From positions 4,960,001 through 5,024,000 of the forward strand of contig LR134353.1 in the NCBI GenBank assembly GCA_900637135.1: DNA of 64,000 nucleotides, written 5' to 3'. The notes below the pieces were generated by a model. The model worked only from the letters and a program-made list of their open reading frames with translations, did no database searches and had not been told where the DNA came from. The position numbers and the translations under genes were made by a program. Origin of the DNA: Mycolicibacterium flavescens. Lineage in GTDB: Bacteria > Actinomycetota > Actinomycetes > Mycobacteriales > Mycobacteriaceae. Every line of letters starts with the position of its first letter. Position 1 is the first letter of the stretch. Shown piece by piece: positions 25,581 through 34,131 of this stretch.

Positions 25581-27191
25581 GTGCCCTTCCCGACACTCAC
25601 GCCAACGATTCCCGCCCTTGTCAGGTCGTCTGCGGCGCAGTTCGGAGACAAGCCGTTTCTCATCTCGGATGGTCACACGCTGACCTACACCGACCTGGAC
25701 CAGCAGTCCGCGCGGTTGGCGATGGTGCTGCTCGACGAAGGCTTCGGAAAGGGCGACCACGTCGGCATCCTGATGCCCAACAGCGTCGAGTGGGCGATCG
25801 CCTGGTTCGCGACCACCCGTATCGGCGCGGTCGCGGTGCCGCTCAATACGTTCTACAAATCGTCTGAGCTGGCGTGGACCGCCCGTCATGCCGATCTACG
25901 CGCGATCCTCGCCCTCTCGAGCTTCCGGCACCACAGTTTCCTCGACCGCCTCGAGGAGGCGCTGCCCGGCCTCGCCGACCAGGGCAATCCCGGCAGGCTG
26001 GCCGTGTCGAACGCGCCGTTTCTACGCACGATCGCGGTGTGGGGACGCTGCGACCGCCCGTGGGCGACGGCGCTACCGGTCAGCACCGCTGGGAGATATG
26101 ACGACGACTTCCTAGCCGAGGTCGAGTCGTGCGTGACGCCGGCCGACGACGCGATGATCATCTACACCTCGGGCAGCACCGGAGATCCGAAAGGCCCTGT
26201 GCACACGCACGGCACGTTGGTGCGCCACACCTACAACCTGACCTTCGACTACGGCGTCACAAACACCACGGTGATGTTCACGGCGATGCCGTTCTTCTGG
26301 GTCGGCGGTCTGATCACCGGCATCCACGCGGTGATCCACCACGGCGCGACCCTTGTCACCCAACCGGCGTTCGACGCCGCTGACGCGTTGGAGTTGATCG
26401 AGCGTCATCGCGCGACCATCACGCTGGGTTGGCCGCAGCAAGGGAAATCGCTGGCCGAACACCCTGACTTCGTGCGGCGCGACCTCAGCTCGGTGCAGCG
26501 CACCAGCATGCCCGCCATGGTGCCCCCCGAACGACGCCCTGAGGGCCCAAATGCGCTGGGGATGACCGAACTGTGCGGTAACCACATCGGCGTCGACCCG
26601 TATCCACCGCAGCCAGCCGATCGCTCGGTGACGGGCGGATACTCGATCGAAGGGTTGACGCATGTTCTCGTCGATCCCGCGACGGGAGAGCCCGTGCCCC
26701 CGGGTCGTGATGGTGAAATCTGGGTACGCGGTTACTCGTTGATGCAGCGGCTGTACAAGCGTGAGCGCGAGGACGTGTTCACTCCGGACGGCTACTACCG
26801 CACGGGTGACTGTGGAGTCCAGTACGACGACGGCTGGATCAAGTTCACCGGGCGGTTGGGCGACCTGATCAAAACGAGCGGCGGAACCAACGTCACTCCG
26901 GGAGAAGTGGAATCGGCCCTGTCCGATTGTGACGGCGTTCTCGAGGCATACGTCGTCGGCGCCGAGGATGGCCACAACGGAACGATCGTGGCCGCGGCGG
27001 TGGTTCCGCGCGGCGACGCGCAGCTGGATGCCGAGGCTTTGCGGGCAGACATCCGCAGTCGCCTTTCGGCATATAAAGTTCCGAAGTTCATTTGGGTGAC
27101 AGACAAAGAGTCGCTGCCGTTCACTGCCACGGGAAAGGTCAAGAAGTCGGACCTCGCAAAGCGGCTCAGTGATCGCTTGTCAGGAAGGTGA
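25581..27191 (+). CDS. Acyl-CoA synthetase (FadD-like, AMP-forming)
   Basis: This 536-residue adenylate-forming ligase shows IIYTSGSTGDPKGP (about residues 193-206), MTELCGN, the hinge TGDCGVQYDDGW followed by FTGRLGDLIKTSG, and the catalytic Lys in TATGKVKKSDL (about Lys519). It starts at GTG 25581, and the RBS is weak. It would activate a substrate or side-chain acid before FadE and hydratase steps. It is transcribed alone from a divergent promoter region holding the shared operator. Confidence 0.9.
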   Translation: MPFPTLTPTIPALVRSSAAQFGDKPFLISDGHTLTYTDLDQQSARLAMVLLDEGFGKGDHVGILMPNSVEWAIAWFATTRIGAVAVPLNTFYKSSELAWTARHADLRAILALSSFRHHSFLDRLEEALPGLADQGNPGRLAVSNAPFLRTIAVWGRCDRPWATALPVSTAGRYDDDFLAEVESCVTPADDAMIIYTSGSTGDPKGPVHTHGTLVRHTYNLTFDYGVTNTTVMFTAMPFFWVGGLITGIHAVIHHGATLVTQPAFDAADALELIERHRATITLGWPQQGKSLAEHPDFVRRDLSSVQRTSMPAMVPPERRPEGPNALGMTELCGNHIGVDPYPPQPADRSVTGGYSIEGLTHVLVDPATGEPVPPGRDGEIWVRGYSLMQRLYKREREDVFTPDGYYRTGDCGVQYDDGWIKFTGRLGDLIKTSGGTNVTPGEVESALSDCDGVLEAYVVGAEDGHNGTIVAAAVVPRGDAQLDAEALRADIRSRLSAYKVPKFIWVTDKESLPFTATGKVKKSDLAKRLSDRLSGR

Positions 27192-27218
27192 GCGCGGCAG
27201 GCGTCAGCGGTCAAGCAG

Positions 27219-28316
27219 CTAAGCGCTGGACTGCCGGGTGACGACCGACGGCCCAGACAGGGGGCTGGTGATCACGCCAGGTGGCGCTTTGACCACGCTC
27301 GGGATGGCGTTCACCGCCGCGAACGCCGTGGCCGCGACGCCGGGATTCACCCGGTCGTCGTGCGACTGCTCCAGGTGCAGTTCGAGGTTCATGTTGGGAT
27401 TGCCGTTGACGCGGAAGACCATTCCACCTTGGCCTTCACGCGCCGGTTTGGGCCAACGATCGGGCCACGGCGTGCTACTGACCGTCGCGAAATACTGAAC
27501 CGCGACGGCGGGGCGACCGCCCACGATGCCGGCGAGCTGCCACCGATGCGCACAGATCGTCCCCTCGGGGATGGCACCGAGTGCGGTCGGGAGGTCGGCC
27601 GGCGCGAGCAGCGTCTCCCAATCCAGTTCTATTCCATCGAGTTCGAATCCGAGGATGTCGGCGATGTAGGTCACCACCGTGCCCCAGTCCTTGTTGACCT
27701 TCCCCGACGCGATCCTCACCGGCACATGGCCGTCGGGCTTACCGAATCCCATCGACTCATGCAGGACGTCCCATATCGGGTATGACTTGTCGAGGTCGAC
27801 CGCGTACTCGTCCATCCGGTACGAGTCGACCCGACCCGCTCCGGCCAGCAGCGCTGTGGGGATGTTCAGGCTGATGAACCCCGGCTCGCTGCCGGTGGCA
27901 TAGAACGTTGAATTACCCTGAGCGGCCGCCTTTTCCAGGGCTTCCCGCCATGGCGCGGGAGCGGCTCGGGGATAGATCATCGGGATCAGCGAGAACGTGA
28001 CCACATTGACCCCGGCGTTGAGGTACGTGGCGATGTCGGAAATCACCTCTTCTTCGCGTCGAACGGCGGTCGCGCAATAGGTCACGCAGTCGGGTTGCAG
28101 CGCGAGAACGGCCGAGAGGTCATCGGTCGCACGTACTCCGACCGACGGCGCCCCGCACAGTTCGCCTGCGTCCATCCCGGCCTTTTCCGGTGTCGACACC
28201 TTCACCCCGACGAGATCGAGCGAGGGGTCCCCGATGACGGCGCGCAACGCCTCCCTACCGGTCAACCCGGTGCCGACGTGGACAACTCGATAGCGACGGC
28301 CGGAGAAGTCGGTCAT
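27219..28316 (-). CDS. DapB-like NAD(P)-binding protein (amine dehydrogenase family)
   Basis: This 365-residue protein starts at ATG 28316 with GAGGAGGGAG upstream; a much longer open frame upstream has no coding character. The N-terminal Rossmann strand reads YRVVHVGTGLTGREALRAV, and the rest matches mycobacterial proteins annotated as dihydrodipicolinate-reductase-like or 2,4-diaminopentanoate dehydrogenase-like. DapB's catalytic motif is not evident. It is the first of four paralogues in the window (others at 34157, 35293, 37722), always near P450s. It probably oxidises or reduces a pathway intermediate; the true substrate is unknown. Confidence 0.82.
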   Translation of the reverse strand: MTDFSGRRYRVVHVGTGLTGREALRAVIGDPSLDLVGVKVSTPEKAGMDAGELCGAPSVGVRATDDLSAVLALQPDCVTYCATAVRREEEVISDIATYLNAGVNVVTFSLIPMIYPRAAPAPWREALEKAAAQGNSTFYATGSEPGFISLNIPTALLAGAGRVDSYRMDEYAVDLDKSYPIWDVLHESMGFGKPDGHVPVRIASGKVNKDWGTVVTYIADILGFELDGIELDWETLLAPADLPTALGAIPEGTICAHRWQLAGIVGGRPAVAVQYFATVSSTPWPDRWPKPAREGQGGMVFRVNGNPNMNLELHLEQSHDDRVNPGVAATAFAAVNAIPSVVKAPPGVITSPLSGPSVVTRQSSA

Positions 28317-28349
28317 GGTTGTCTCCCTCCTCACCCCTGCGGGGCAACA

Positions 28350-28361
28350 GTTCTCGTTATC
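28350..28361. promoter_or_regulatory. Tandem operator half-sites
   Basis: GTTCTC is followed immediately by GTTATC; both match right-hand half-sites of the island operator, in direct and not inverted arrangement. They lie 34 bases upstream of the DapB-like start at 28316, in the gap behind the AveC-like gene. Confidence 0.3.
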
Positions 28362-28387
28362 GTGGGACTGACCTGGGATGGACCATG

Positions 28388-29452
28388 TCAGCGGTAGAAC
28401 GGTCCCGGCTTGCCGGCTTCCTCGAGATGACCGTATGGGTCGTACAGGTTCACATCCGGATACGGGTTCTGATCGAAGGAGGGTCGCGACAGACCTGCCT
28501 CCCTCAGCCCGGACAACACGGCCAGCGGCACAGCGAACGACACCAGGCCCACAGTCACAGATATCAACAACTGCCGAGTCAGCGTCACCTTTGGGCGTCC
28601 CCGCCTCGCGGGCAACCAGCGCGCGAGTCGATTGATCAACACCAGTTCGCCACTCTCGTCCCGCACGCACATCACGGCGACCATGGCGAAGATCGGGGCG
28701 TCGTACACCGCCATGATCACGGGAAAGTGGATATGTCCGATGTGCAGCACCGGCCCGACGGCCTCTGTGTAGTAGAAGATTCCGGCTCTCATCCAGGTGA
28801 ACTGGATGAGCCCATTGATCGGGACGGCGATGATCGTCGCACCGATGAACACCCGAAGCAGCCTGCGGGGCGCCAACCAGCCGGCGCGACGCATCAGCGA
28901 ATCCAAGAGGCTGTCGTGCAGCTTCAAGAAGCCCAAACCGTTCAGCAGGTAGTAAGCGGCGTAGCCCCCCAGGAACGCCAGCGCCGGTTCAAGGTTCGGT
29001 GAGATGTTCACGTACGGCCAGGACAGCGGGAAGTGCAACATGCGCGGATCGAATATCGCGAACGTCGCCCAGTTCGCCAATGGATCCAACGCCCCGGTGA
29101 TCAGGCCGGCGAACGCAATGATCACCGCCCAGTGCACCTTCCGTTGCCGCCACGACAACCACGTCAGGACGGCGATCAGGCCGATCGCCAACGGGATCGA
29201 GCTGATGGATACGGCCAGCGGCCAGTTGTCGAAGCCGAGAAACGGCGGATACGGATCGGGGCCGGGATTCGGCTTCGCTCTCTTCGGGTCCCCCTGCAGA
29301 CCTGTCTGAATGTTCGCGACCGTCACGATGGCGAAGGTGAGGTAGGCGATGAAGAACAGCGACCACCCGATCCTGGCAGGCCACGGCGAGATATGGGCCT
29401 CGGCCGGTTCTCCGTGAGCGGAGTCCGGCGTGCGGTCAACGGTATTGGTCAC
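28388..29452 (-). CDS. AveC-like (spirocyclase-family) integral membrane protein
   Basis: This 354-residue polytopic membrane protein has about seven hydrophobic segments (first around residues 27-48, then 80-100, 110-128, 157-175, 198-215, 238-262 and 292-315). Conserved motifs include GALDPLANWATFAIFDPRMLHFPLSW-type sequence (key part DPLANWATF) and PVIMAVYDAPIF. It resembles the AveC family, whose founding member makes the spiroketal of avermectin. In mycobacteria these proteins have no established role and are found beside P450s. It precedes the DapB-like gene and directly follows the P450 at 29454, one base apart, so a membrane-bound cyclisation, isomerisation or transport step is conceivable. 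Confidence 0.75.
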   Translation of the reverse strand: MTNTVDRTPDSAHGEPAEAHISPWPARIGWSLFFIAYLTFAIVTVANIQTGLQGDPKRAKPNPGPDPYPPFLGFDNWPLAVSISSIPLAIGLIAVLTWLSWRQRKVHWAVIIAFAGLITGALDPLANWATFAIFDPRMLHFPLSWPYVNISPNLEPALAFLGGYAAYYLLNGLGFLKLHDSLLDSLMRRAGWLAPRRLLRVFIGATIIAVPINGLIQFTWMRAGIFYYTEAVGPVLHIGHIHFPVIMAVYDAPIFAMVAVMCVRDESGELVLINRLARWLPARRGRPKVTLTRQLLISVTVGLVSFAVPLAVLSGLREAGLSRPSFDQNPYPDVNLYDPYGHLEEAGKPGPFYR

Positions 29453-29453
29453 C

Positions 29454-30650
29454 TCAGACCACCACCGGAAGCGTGGCCCACCCTCTGACGCTGGTGGTGT
29501 GAGCGCGTTTGGCCGCCGCGTAGTCGACTTCCCAGTCCGGCCATCGGTTCAGAACCTCCTCGAGCGCGACGCGCGCTTGCATCCGCGCGAGCGCGGCGCC
29601 AAGGCAGAAGTGGATTCCGCGGCCGAATGACAAATGAGTGGCCCGCCGGTGGATGTCGAAACCGTCTGCGTCCGGGTACTGCCGCTCGTCCCGATTCGCC
29701 GATCCGTTGATCAGCAGCATCACCGAGCCCTCGGCGACCGTCTGGCCATAGAATTCAACATCATGAGCTACGTGTCGCGCCTGTACAGGCGACGGTGCCT
29801 CGTAGCGCAGCACCTCCTCGATCGCCGCGGGGATGAGACTGAAATCCGCCGCCAGTTCGCGGCGTTGGTCCGGATGATCCGAGAGCAGTTGTCCGGCAAA
29901 GCCGATCAGCCGCGTTGTCGTTTCGTTTCCCGCGCCGACGAGGGTGCCGGTATAGGTCAACACCTCTCCGCGGGTCAATCGCCTGCGGCTACCGTCGCGT
30001 TCCTCGATCTCGGCGTTGACCAGTTCGGTCATCAGATCATCTGATGGGTGGTCGTAACGCCAATCGATGAACTCCTCGAGCATCGAACCTTGTCGCGTCA
30101 GCATGTCGTCGGCCACATCGACCAGTTCGCCGTCTTTGAGTTCGAGAAGCCGGTCGGTGTTCTGGCGGATGGCGATCTGCCTGTCCTCCGGTATGCCCAA
30201 CAGGTATCCGATGGTTCGCATCGGCATCCATGCTCCGAGGTCGGCGATGAAGTCGAAGGTCTCGGCGTTCTCCAGTGGGTCCAATGCGTGCCGGCAGAAC
30301 TCTCGCGCCAGCGGTTCGATGGCAGCCATGCGCCGTGGCGTGAACACACCCGACAACAGACGACGGTGGAAGTCGTGGATCGGGGGGTCCTCGAACAGAA
30401 TGATGCCCGGCGGTACCTCGACGCCGTTGAGAATGACGTCGATGGTGGTGCCCTTACCCGAGCGGTAAACCTCCCAGTTGGCCAGCTCGCGGGCGACGTC
30501 GGTGTGCCTGCTCAGCGCGTAGAAACCGTACTTGTCGTTGCGGTAGAGCGGCGCTTCGTTGCGCAGCCTCTTCCACACGGGGTAAGGATCGTCGTCGATG
30601 TCGAAGTCGAACGGGTCGTAGTACGGCTCAACCTTCACCCTGTAGGTCAC
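29454..30650 (-). CDS. Cytochrome P450, apparently leaderless
   Basis: This 398-residue P450 has AGNETT in the I-helix, EEVLRYE (ExxR), and FGRGIHFCLG with the heme Cys near residue 349. I place the start at GTG 30650. The frame can be extended to GTG 30683, but those codons coincide with the operator copy at 30656-30671, and a -10-like TATTCT ends six bases before GTG 30650, the arrangement of a leaderless mycobacterial gene. Its stop is one base from the AveC-like start, so the pair is co-expressed. Confidence 0.88.
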   Translation of the reverse strand: MTYRVKVEPYYDPFDFDIDDDPYPVWKRLRNEAPLYRNDKYGFYALSRHTDVARELANWEVYRSGKGTTIDVILNGVEVPPGIILFEDPPIHDFHRRLLSGVFTPRRMAAIEPLAREFCRHALDPLENAETFDFIADLGAWMPMRTIGYLLGIPEDRQIAIRQNTDRLLELKDGELVDVADDMLTRQGSMLEEFIDWRYDHPSDDLMTELVNAEIEERDGSRRRLTRGEVLTYTGTLVGAGNETTTRLIGFAGQLLSDHPDQRRELAADFSLIPAAIEEVLRYEAPSPVQARHVAHDVEFYGQTVAEGSVMLLINGSANRDERQYPDADGFDIHRRATHLSFGRGIHFCLGAALARMQARVALEEVLNRWPDWEVDYAAAKRAHTTSVRGWATLPVVV

Positions 30651-30655
30651 ACCGC

Positions 30656-30671
30656 GAGAATAGGCGTTATC
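30656..30671. promoter_or_regulatory. Operator overlapping the promoter of a leaderless P450
   Basis: GAGAAT-AGGC-GTTATC on the plus strand; on the minus strand GATAAC-GCCT-ATTCTC. The minus-strand TATTCT inside it fits a -10 element with the start GTG exactly six bases downstream. This is the same layout as at 8381-8397. Confidence 0.6.
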
Positions 30672-30766
30672 GAAGGCCGCCACGGCGGATTTCTCACCGG
30701 CCGCCCTCCAGATACGTGCCCAGGTTCACCAGTGTCACCGCCGTCTACCGCGACCAACTCACGTAT

Positions 30767-30782
30767 GAGAATATGAATTCTC
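30767..30782. promoter_or_regulatory. Candidate TetR-type operator, perfect palindrome
   Basis: GAGAAT-ATGA-ATTCTC with perfect arms, 55 bases upstream of the gene at 30838. With the copy at 30656 it makes two operators in one 187-base divergent gap. Confidence 0.65.
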
Positions 30783-30837
30783 GCATCGCAGAAAGGTCGG
30801 GTGCACCTAGGTAGAATCGGAATCGAAGGAGGCGGGA

Positions 30838-31383
30838 ATGGCTCCAGCCGCCGTTCGCAGCTTCATCTTCGCCGTCGAGTTCCGCATCGCCGAATCCGAG
30901 CGCGTGGGACCGGTACTCGCGCAGCACGAGGAAAGTCTTCGCGATCTCGGTGCCCGATATGCGTTCGTGTACGAGTCGGTGGTCGATCCTGGGAAGGTCC
31001 TGGTCGTCATCGGCATCCGAACCGAACGGCCGCTGCTCGACCTCCTCCGTTCGCCGTATTTCTTTGACTGGTTCGACGCGGTCGGCATCGAAGATCTTCC
31101 CGCCGTCTTCGCAGGCGAAGTCGTCGAGCGCTTCGACCTCGGCGAACCACCCGCGCCGGGTACCGAGGTGGTGGTCGCCGCCGTCACCCGGATCCAGAAC
31201 GTCGAGGTCTTCATGGCTCGTGTGCGCGAATCACTCGCCGACTTCGCCCGCTCAGGAATTCGCCGGACACTCGTGTACCGCGCCTTCGACACCCCTCGCG
31301 AAGTGCTCTTTCTCCATCAGCTTGCGACGGCTCGTACCGCGCTGCAGTGGGTCGCGAATTCCGACATCGCCTCGGAGTGCTGA
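30838..31383 (+). CDS. Conserved hypothetical, duplicated ferredoxin-like fold; probable 3' frameshift
   Basis: This 181-residue protein starts at ATG after GAAGGAGG. It contains two similar halves with strand-helix patterns like dimeric alpha-beta barrel (ABM-type) proteins: FIFAVEFR... and VVVAAVTR.... No function is assigned. The C-terminus seems broken. After codon 31378-31380 the frame hits TGA, but shifting by one base reads on for 32 codons with strong coding character (AYPPVFVGRFVHAMRLAE) and ends in a TGATG overlap with the next gene. A single lost G (TGG to TG near 31378) would explain this. It is either a true mutation or a sequencing error. Confidence 0.72.
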   Translation: MAPAAVRSFIFAVEFRIAESERVGPVLAQHEESLRDLGARYAFVYESVVDPGKVLVVIGIRTERPLLDLLRSPYFFDWFDAVGIEDLPAVFAGEVVERFDLGEPPAPGTEVVVAAVTRIQNVEVFMARVRESLADFARSGIRRTLVYRAFDTPREVLFLHQLATARTALQWVANSDIASEC

Positions 31384-31477
31384 CATCCGCCGGCGTCGGC
31401 GCGTATCCGCCCGTCTTCGTCGGGCGGTTCGTCCACGCGATGCGACTGGCCGAGACGGCCGGGACGGATCTGCACTG

Positions 31478-31672
31478 ATGTACGTCTGCCTGTGTCTCGG
31501 CATAACGATCGAGGCGGTCTCAGATGCCGTCGCCTCAGGCGCCAAGACGTCGCGGCAGGTGTCCGACGCGTGCGGCGCCGGATCGGATTGTGGTCGGTGC
31601 CGACGAACGATCCGCTCGATCATCAAATCCGCGGAAGCGGGCACGGAATCAGGTAGGAGAAGCACGGCATGA
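31478..31672 (+). CDS. Bfd-like [2Fe-2S] protein
   Basis: This 64-residue protein has Cys at positions 4, 6, 38 and 41, exactly the ligand spacing of bacterioferritin-associated ferredoxin (CLC near the N-terminus, then CGRC). Bfd reduces bacterioferritin to release iron; related domains serve as electron-transfer modules in larger enzymes. No bacterioferritin gene is nearby. Placed between the catabolic gene at 30838 (its ATG overlaps the apparent original stop of that gene) and an SDR with which it shares an ATGA overlap, it may instead supply electrons to an enzyme of this pathway, possibly one of the ferredoxin-less P450s. That is inference. Confidence 0.85.
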   Translation: MYVCLCLGITIEAVSDAVASGAKTSRQVSDACGAGSDCGRCRRTIRSIIKSAEAGTESGRRSTA

Positions 31673-32427
31673 GCGATCGACACTCCAATATCGAGGGCGC
31701 GCGGATGCTCGTAATCGGCGCATCGTCGGGTATCGGCCACGCACTCGCGCGCGCGGCTCACACCAGGGGCGCCCGAGTCGCGCTCGCGGCCAGACGGGTC
31801 GAGCTCCTGTCCGGACTCGCGGAGCAACTCGACGGTTCCGCACACGAGCTCGACGTCTCCGATCCACGCGCCATCGAGCGGGTCGTCGACGAGGTCGCCA
31901 TGATGTTCGGCCAGCTCGATGCGCTGGTATTCACCAGCGCTGTAGTGCCATTCGCGTTAATCGAGGAGACCGACGTCACGACGTGGTTACACGCCTACGC
32001 CGTCAACGCGGTAGGCGCATCGCATGCGCTGCGAGCGGCCCTCCCCCACCTCGCCGACGACGCGGTTGCGCTCGTCGCGTCGAGCCATGATGTCGGTAGG
32101 CCACGCGCGGGCGTCGCGGCCTACCACGCGAGCAAGGCCGCTCTGGACGAAATCCTGCGATCATGGCGGGCCGAGCATCCGGAACTGGCCGTCATCCGTG
32201 TCAGCGTCGGCCCGACGGAGGGCACTGAGATCCTCCGCGGGGCGGACCGCGACTTACTGGCCGATCTGTACCGGGCCTGGGCACAGGAGGGTCAGATTCC
32301 GGCGAAAATGTCCGCCGTCAACGACGTGGCCAACGCCATGCTGTCGCTGATCGCCATGTCTCGCGCCAACCCCACGGTCGTGAGCGACATCGTGCATCTG
32401 GCCCCCCGCCTGAGCACAGGCCGATAG
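31669..32427 (+). CDS. Short-chain dehydrogenase/reductase
   Basis: This 252-residue classical SDR has the cofactor motif GASSGIGHAL near the N-terminus and the catalytic YHASK. The start overlaps the Bfd-like gene by four bases. It is closely related to the SDR at 40795 (same AALDEI/AALDKL and SWRAEHP/AWRIEHP region), which suggests duplication inside the island. It would oxidise a hydroxy group of an intermediate or reduce a ketone; the NAD or NADP preference is not clear. Confidence 0.87.
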   Translation: MSDRHSNIEGARMLVIGASSGIGHALARAAHTRGARVALAARRVELLSGLAEQLDGSAHELDVSDPRAIERVVDEVAMMFGQLDALVFTSAVVPFALIEETDVTTWLHAYAVNAVGASHALRAALPHLADDAVALVASSHDVGRPRAGVAAYHASKAALDEILRSWRAEHPELAVIRVSVGPTEGTEILRGADRDLLADLYRAWAQEGQIPAKMSAVNDVANAMLSLIAMSRANPTVVSDIVHLAPRLSTGR

Positions 32428-32440
32428 AAGGGATCCGACA

Positions 32441-33244
32441 ATGGATTTGGGCTTCGAAGGGGCGACCGCAGTGGTCACCGGCGGCAGTAAGGGGATGGGA
32501 CTGGCGATCGCCGAAACGCTGGGTGCCGAAGGAGCGTCGGTGGCGATCATGGCGCGCGGACGACGGGGCCTCGACGCGGCGACCGAGCGGATCCGCAACG
32601 CCGGGGCGCCTGAGGTGCTCGCACTGAGCGTCGACATGGCCGACCCCGAGTCAATCGCGGCCGGGTACGCCGCAGTCAGCGAAGCCTGGGGCCGCCTCAA
32701 TGCGTTGGTTCACACGGTCGGGCCGGGTGCCGGCACCTTCGACGAACTCGATGACGACGACTGGTATGCCGCCTTCGGCCTGGGCACCATGGCGGCAGTC
32801 CGGTCGGTACGCGTGGCACTGCCACTGCTGCGCGCCGCCGAGTGGGCACGCATCGTCACCTTGTCCGCACACTCGATCCAGCGTCAGAGCCCGCGGCTCG
32901 TCGCCTATACCGCGACGAAGGCGGCACTGTCGAGCTTCACCAAGAATTTATCGAAAAGCCTTGGGCCCGAAGGCATCCTCGTCAACTGCGTATGCCCGGG
33001 CACCATCGTGACCGCGAGCTTCACCGAGATCCTCAAGGACGTGCTGGCCGCCGAAGGACTGGACTCCGCGGACCCGCATGATGTGATGACATGGGTGGAG
33101 CGGACCTACGGGCACCCGTGTGACATCGGCCGGGCCGGGCTTCCCGAGGAGATCGCCTCAGCCATTGCGTATCTTGCATCACGACGGAACGGCTACGTCA
33201 CGGGAGCCACGCTGAACGTCGACGGCGGCTCGGACTTCGTCTGA
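32441..33244 (+). CDS. Short-chain dehydrogenase/reductase
   Basis: This 267-residue SDR has GGSKGMGLAI for cofactor binding, YTATK as the catalytic pair, and a C-terminal TGATLNVDGGSDFV typical of FabG-like enzymes. The Arg after the second strand (MARGRR) favours NADP(H) weakly. It is the last gene of the plus-strand unit that starts at 30838 and is convergent with the SDR at 33253. It is a candidate 3-hydroxyacyl or ring-hydroxyl dehydrogenase. Confidence 0.87.
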   Translation: MDLGFEGATAVVTGGSKGMGLAIAETLGAEGASVAIMARGRRGLDAATERIRNAGAPEVLALSVDMADPESIAAGYAAVSEAWGRLNALVHTVGPGAGTFDELDDDDWYAAFGLGTMAAVRSVRVALPLLRAAEWARIVTLSAHSIQRQSPRLVAYTATKAALSSFTKNLSKSLGPEGILVNCVCPGTIVTASFTEILKDVLAAEGLDSADPHDVMTWVERTYGHPCDIGRAGLPEEIASAIAYLASRRNGYVTGATLNVDGGSDFV

Positions 33245-33252
33245 CGGACCGA

Positions 33253-34095
33253 TCAGCTGTTCTTCGACATCTCTGCGGCGGCCGTGTCGGCCCACTGCGC
33301 CTGGTGCCGGCCCATCGTCATGGCGCCATTCCAACCGCCGTCGGTCCACAGCACCTCACCGCCGACATAACTGAACCGCGGGCTGCCGAGACAGACCAGC
33401 GGCCAGGCTTGTTCCTCGGCAGTCGAATACCGTCCGATCGGCCCGATGGCCTGATCGACGGTGTCCTTGCCCATCAAGTCCTGGAAGGCCGGCATCATCG
33501 CCGTTTCGGTCGGGCCTGGGTTGATGCAGTTGATCCGGATACCGCGGCGACCGAGCTCGGGATACCACCAGCCCACCCAGGCGTCGATGATGTACTTCGA
33601 GTAGGCGTAACCGCTCCAGGACCACTTCTTCTCGTTCGCCCTCAGCCAATCGACGGCACCATCGAACCCTTTGGTCTCGAGCAGCCCGGTGATGACCTTG
33701 ATGTGGTCCTGCCAGCCGATCGCGGCCGACGACGAAATGACGCTGATGGCCGACCCTTTGGACATCTTCGGAACGAGCTGCTCGGCCAAGTGACGCGCCC
33801 CGACGAAGTTGACCAGAATCGTGTCCCATTCGCTGAACGGGGGGCCGGGCAGCCCCGCACAGCTGAAGAGCCCGTCGACGGGACCATCGATGGACGCCGC
33901 GACCTCTTCGATGCTCTTCGGGTCGCGCAGATCGATCTGTAGCGCGCGGGCGACGGGAACGGTGGTCGGCTTGATGTCCAGGGCGGTGACCGTCGCACCG
34001 AGATCGACGAGGATTTGCGCGGTCGCCTGGCCCATGCCCGACGCCGCACCCGTTACGACCACCGACTTGCCCTGGTACCTCAGCACATCGTCCAC
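33253..34095 (-). CDS. SDR related to 3-alpha-hydroxysteroid dehydrogenases
   Basis: This 280-residue SDR has GAASGMGQAT, an acidic residue ending the second strand (ALDIKP, pointing to NAD), the catalytic YAYSK, and INCINPGPTETAMM. The short second-strand loop followed by ALQIDLRD resembles 3-alpha-hydroxysteroid dehydrogenase/carbonyl reductases. It is divergent from the DapB-like gene at 34157 across an operator copy. The likeness to steroid enzymes fits the igr-like operon but does not prove a steroid substrate. Confidence 0.86.
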   Translation of the reverse strand: MDDVLRYQGKSVVVTGAASGMGQATAQILVDLGATVTALDIKPTTVPVARALQIDLRDPKSIEEVAASIDGPVDGLFSCAGLPGPPFSEWDTILVNFVGARHLAEQLVPKMSKGSAISVISSSAAIGWQDHIKVITGLLETKGFDGAVDWLRANEKKWSWSGYAYSKYIIDAWVGWWYPELGRRGIRINCINPGPTETAMMPAFQDLMGKDTVDQAIGPIGRYSTAEEQAWPLVCLGSPRFSYVGGEVLWTDGGWNGAMTMGRHQAQWADTAAAEMSKNS

Positions 34096-34131
34096 GGCAC
34101 GCTCCTGTCGAGAATTTCATTTACCGATTGT

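Noticed and set aside
27219-28670. Longer version of the DapB-like protein starting at 28670
   Set aside because: The extra 118 residues have no homologous character and cross the operator half-sites and the AveC-like end. ATG 28316 has a strong RBS and the family start.
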